This document shows positions 23,320 to 23,935 of a stretch of DNA of 23,935 bases, piece after piece. This DNA is from RGIG1995 sp045645205 (GTDB lineage Bacteria > Bacillota > Clostridia > Oscillospirales > CAG-272), in contig JAZRIJ010000076.1 of NCBI GenBank assembly GCA_045645205.1, positions 1 through 23,935 on the forward strand, in the 5' to 3' direction. A program made the position numbers and the translations under genes. The notes beneath the pieces were generated by a model. The model made no database searches. It was not told the origin of the DNA and was given only the letters and a program-made list of their open reading frames with translations. Every line of letters begins with the position of its first letter. Position 1 is the stretch's first letter.

Positions 23320-23364
23320 AAAGAAAATCCGTCATGGACCAAAAGTCTATGACGGATTTTCTTT
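23320..23364 (+). terminator. Long intrinsic terminator
   Basis: A perfect 16-bp stem AAAGAAAATCCGTCAT/ATGACGGATTTTCTTT (23320-23335 with 23349-23364) with a 13-base loop. It closes the phosphohexomutase transcript; the A-rich 5' flank could also end transcription on the other strand. Confidence 0.85.
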
Positions 23365-23445
23365 ATGCTTCACTCTTCAAAATTTGCGACGGAGAAAACA
23401 AAGAATAAGCGAGGGAAAAAATAATTTATATTTTCGAAAAAGGTC

Positions 23446-23474
23446 TGGACTTATGGATCCTTCTGTGGTATTGT
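23446..23474 (+). promoter_or_regulatory. Promoter of the DUF6809-type gene
   Basis: TGGACT (23446-23451), a 17-base spacer and TATTGT (23469-23474), with TGG forming an extended -10. It lies 26 bases before the ATG at 23501. Confidence 0.5.
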
Positions 23475-23500
23475 TGTGTGCTAACAGGAGGTACAAAAAT

Positions 23501-23785
23501 ATGGACATCATCAATGAACTATGGTACGGAAACGTATCGCCCTTCGAGCAATGCACTCGTGGCGACAAACGGCTGAAAGAACTACTGAAGCTGGTTGCCC
23601 GAAACCGAGAGGAATTGGACGGTACACTCACAGATAAGCAAAAGGAGATCCTTGAAAAATTCGAGGATTGCATGAACGAGATGCACAGCTTCACCGAGCG
23701 CGATGCTTTCTCCTACGGCTTCCGACTCGGAGTGCAGTTGATGGCTGAAGCCTTCCTTCTGCCATTGGGTGAGGACGAACAGTAG
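23501..23785 (+). CDS. DUF6809-type small protein, likely accessory or mobile-element gene
   Basis: 94 residues; the ATG at 23501 has AGGAGG 9 bases upstream. It begins MDIINELWYGNVSPFEQ and continues as a mostly helical, charged protein with EILEKFEDCMNEMHSF and a C-terminal FSYGFRLGVQLMAEAFLL. The start and the 'aFxYGFrLGvqlm' ending match the DUF6809 pattern, which I recall as common on conjugative elements of gut Clostridia. By hand count the gene is about 51% GC against about 41% in the neighbouring phosphohexomutase gene, so recent transfer is likely. No transposase or integrase is seen in the window. Function unknown. Confidence 0.8.
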   Translation: MDIINELWYGNVSPFEQCTRGDKRLKELLKLVARNREELDGTLTDKQKEILEKFEDCMNEMHSFTERDAFSYGFRLGVQLMAEAFLLPLGEDEQ

Positions 23786-23803
23786 CAATCTAATCACACA
23801 TCA

Positions 23804-23834
23804 GGCATCGGTGAAATATCCGATGCCCTTTCTG
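23804..23834 (+). terminator. Terminator after the DUF6809-type gene
   Basis: An 8-bp stem GGCATCGG/CCGATGCC (23804-23811 with 23820-23827), an 8-base loop and a modest T-rich tail, 18 bases after the stop codon. Confidence 0.7.
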
Positions 23835-23891
23835 TTCAGCCCAAAGAATATCATTATTCATTATAAATCAACGATAATCCGCGATGCTCCA

Positions 23892-23920
23892 TTGACAAAT
23901 TACAAAAAAAGTAGTATAAT
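23892..23920 (+). promoter_or_regulatory. Consensus promoter facing out of the window
   Basis: TTGACA (23892-23897), a 17-base spacer and TATAAT (23915-23920): a perfect sigma-A promoter 15 bases from the right edge. The gene it drives lies beyond the window. Confidence 0.8.
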
Positions 23921-23935
23921 AAAGCCAACAATCGT

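Overview
The window looks like chromosome from an anaerobic, spore-forming, low-GC Firmicute (class Clostridia). It is AT-rich: about 41% GC in a hand-counted 300-base sample of the phosphoglucomutase gene. Shine-Dalgarno sites are strong, sigma-A promoters are near consensus, and there are many long intrinsic terminators. Marker genes include spoVAC, a spore-former P-loop ATPase family, an S-layer-homology (SLH) protein, a clostridial-type glutamate dehydrogenase and an iron-dependent butanol dehydrogenase. No rRNA, tRNA, CRISPR array or intact transposase was seen.

Layout. (1) 1-1760: the 3' end of an unknown gene, a duplicated P-loop ATPase-like gene, and a small lipoprotein on the opposite strand. 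(2) 1829-5538: a consensus promoter drives two envelope genes. One is a membrane-anchored protein with a sialate-O-acetylesterase-like domain that has lost its catalytic residues. The other is a beta-helix repeat protein anchored at its C-terminus. (3) 5554-6900: glutamate dehydrogenase, divergent from (4) 7184-12899, a purine salvage operon: xanthine phosphoribosyltransferase, a BmpA-type nucleoside-binding lipoprotein, an ABC ATPase fused to its permease, and a second permease. (5) 12907-14733 on the minus strand: a solitary spoVAC preceded by an SLH-domain surface protein. (6) 14852-19545: a DUF3810 membrane protein with an HELAH motif, murA, an iron alcohol dehydrogenase, and a secreted DUF1287 NlpC/P60-like protein. 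(7) 19610-21633 on the minus strand: a DUF2079 polytopic membrane protein and a small Lys-tailed protein. (8) 21830-23364: a phosphohexomutase, a possible structured RNA and a strong terminator. (9) 23446-23935: a short stretch of higher GC (about 51% by hand count) with a DUF6809-type small gene and a consensus promoter pointing out of the window, possibly the edge of a mobile or accessory segment.

How the genes fit together. The clearest pathway is nucleoside import (BmpA plus the fused and single permeases) feeding base salvage by Xpt. Envelope genes recur: MurA, the phosphohexomutase, the DUF1287 and DUF3810 proteins, the SLH protein, and the 1905-5493 pair. The best candidates for something undescribed are that surface pair with its apparent pseudoesterase, the ATPase-like protein with one dead P-loop, the ATPase-permease fusion, and the hairpin directly before the start codon of the orphan spoVAC. 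Everything comes from reading the sequence. Family names come from motif recognition, and no searches were run.
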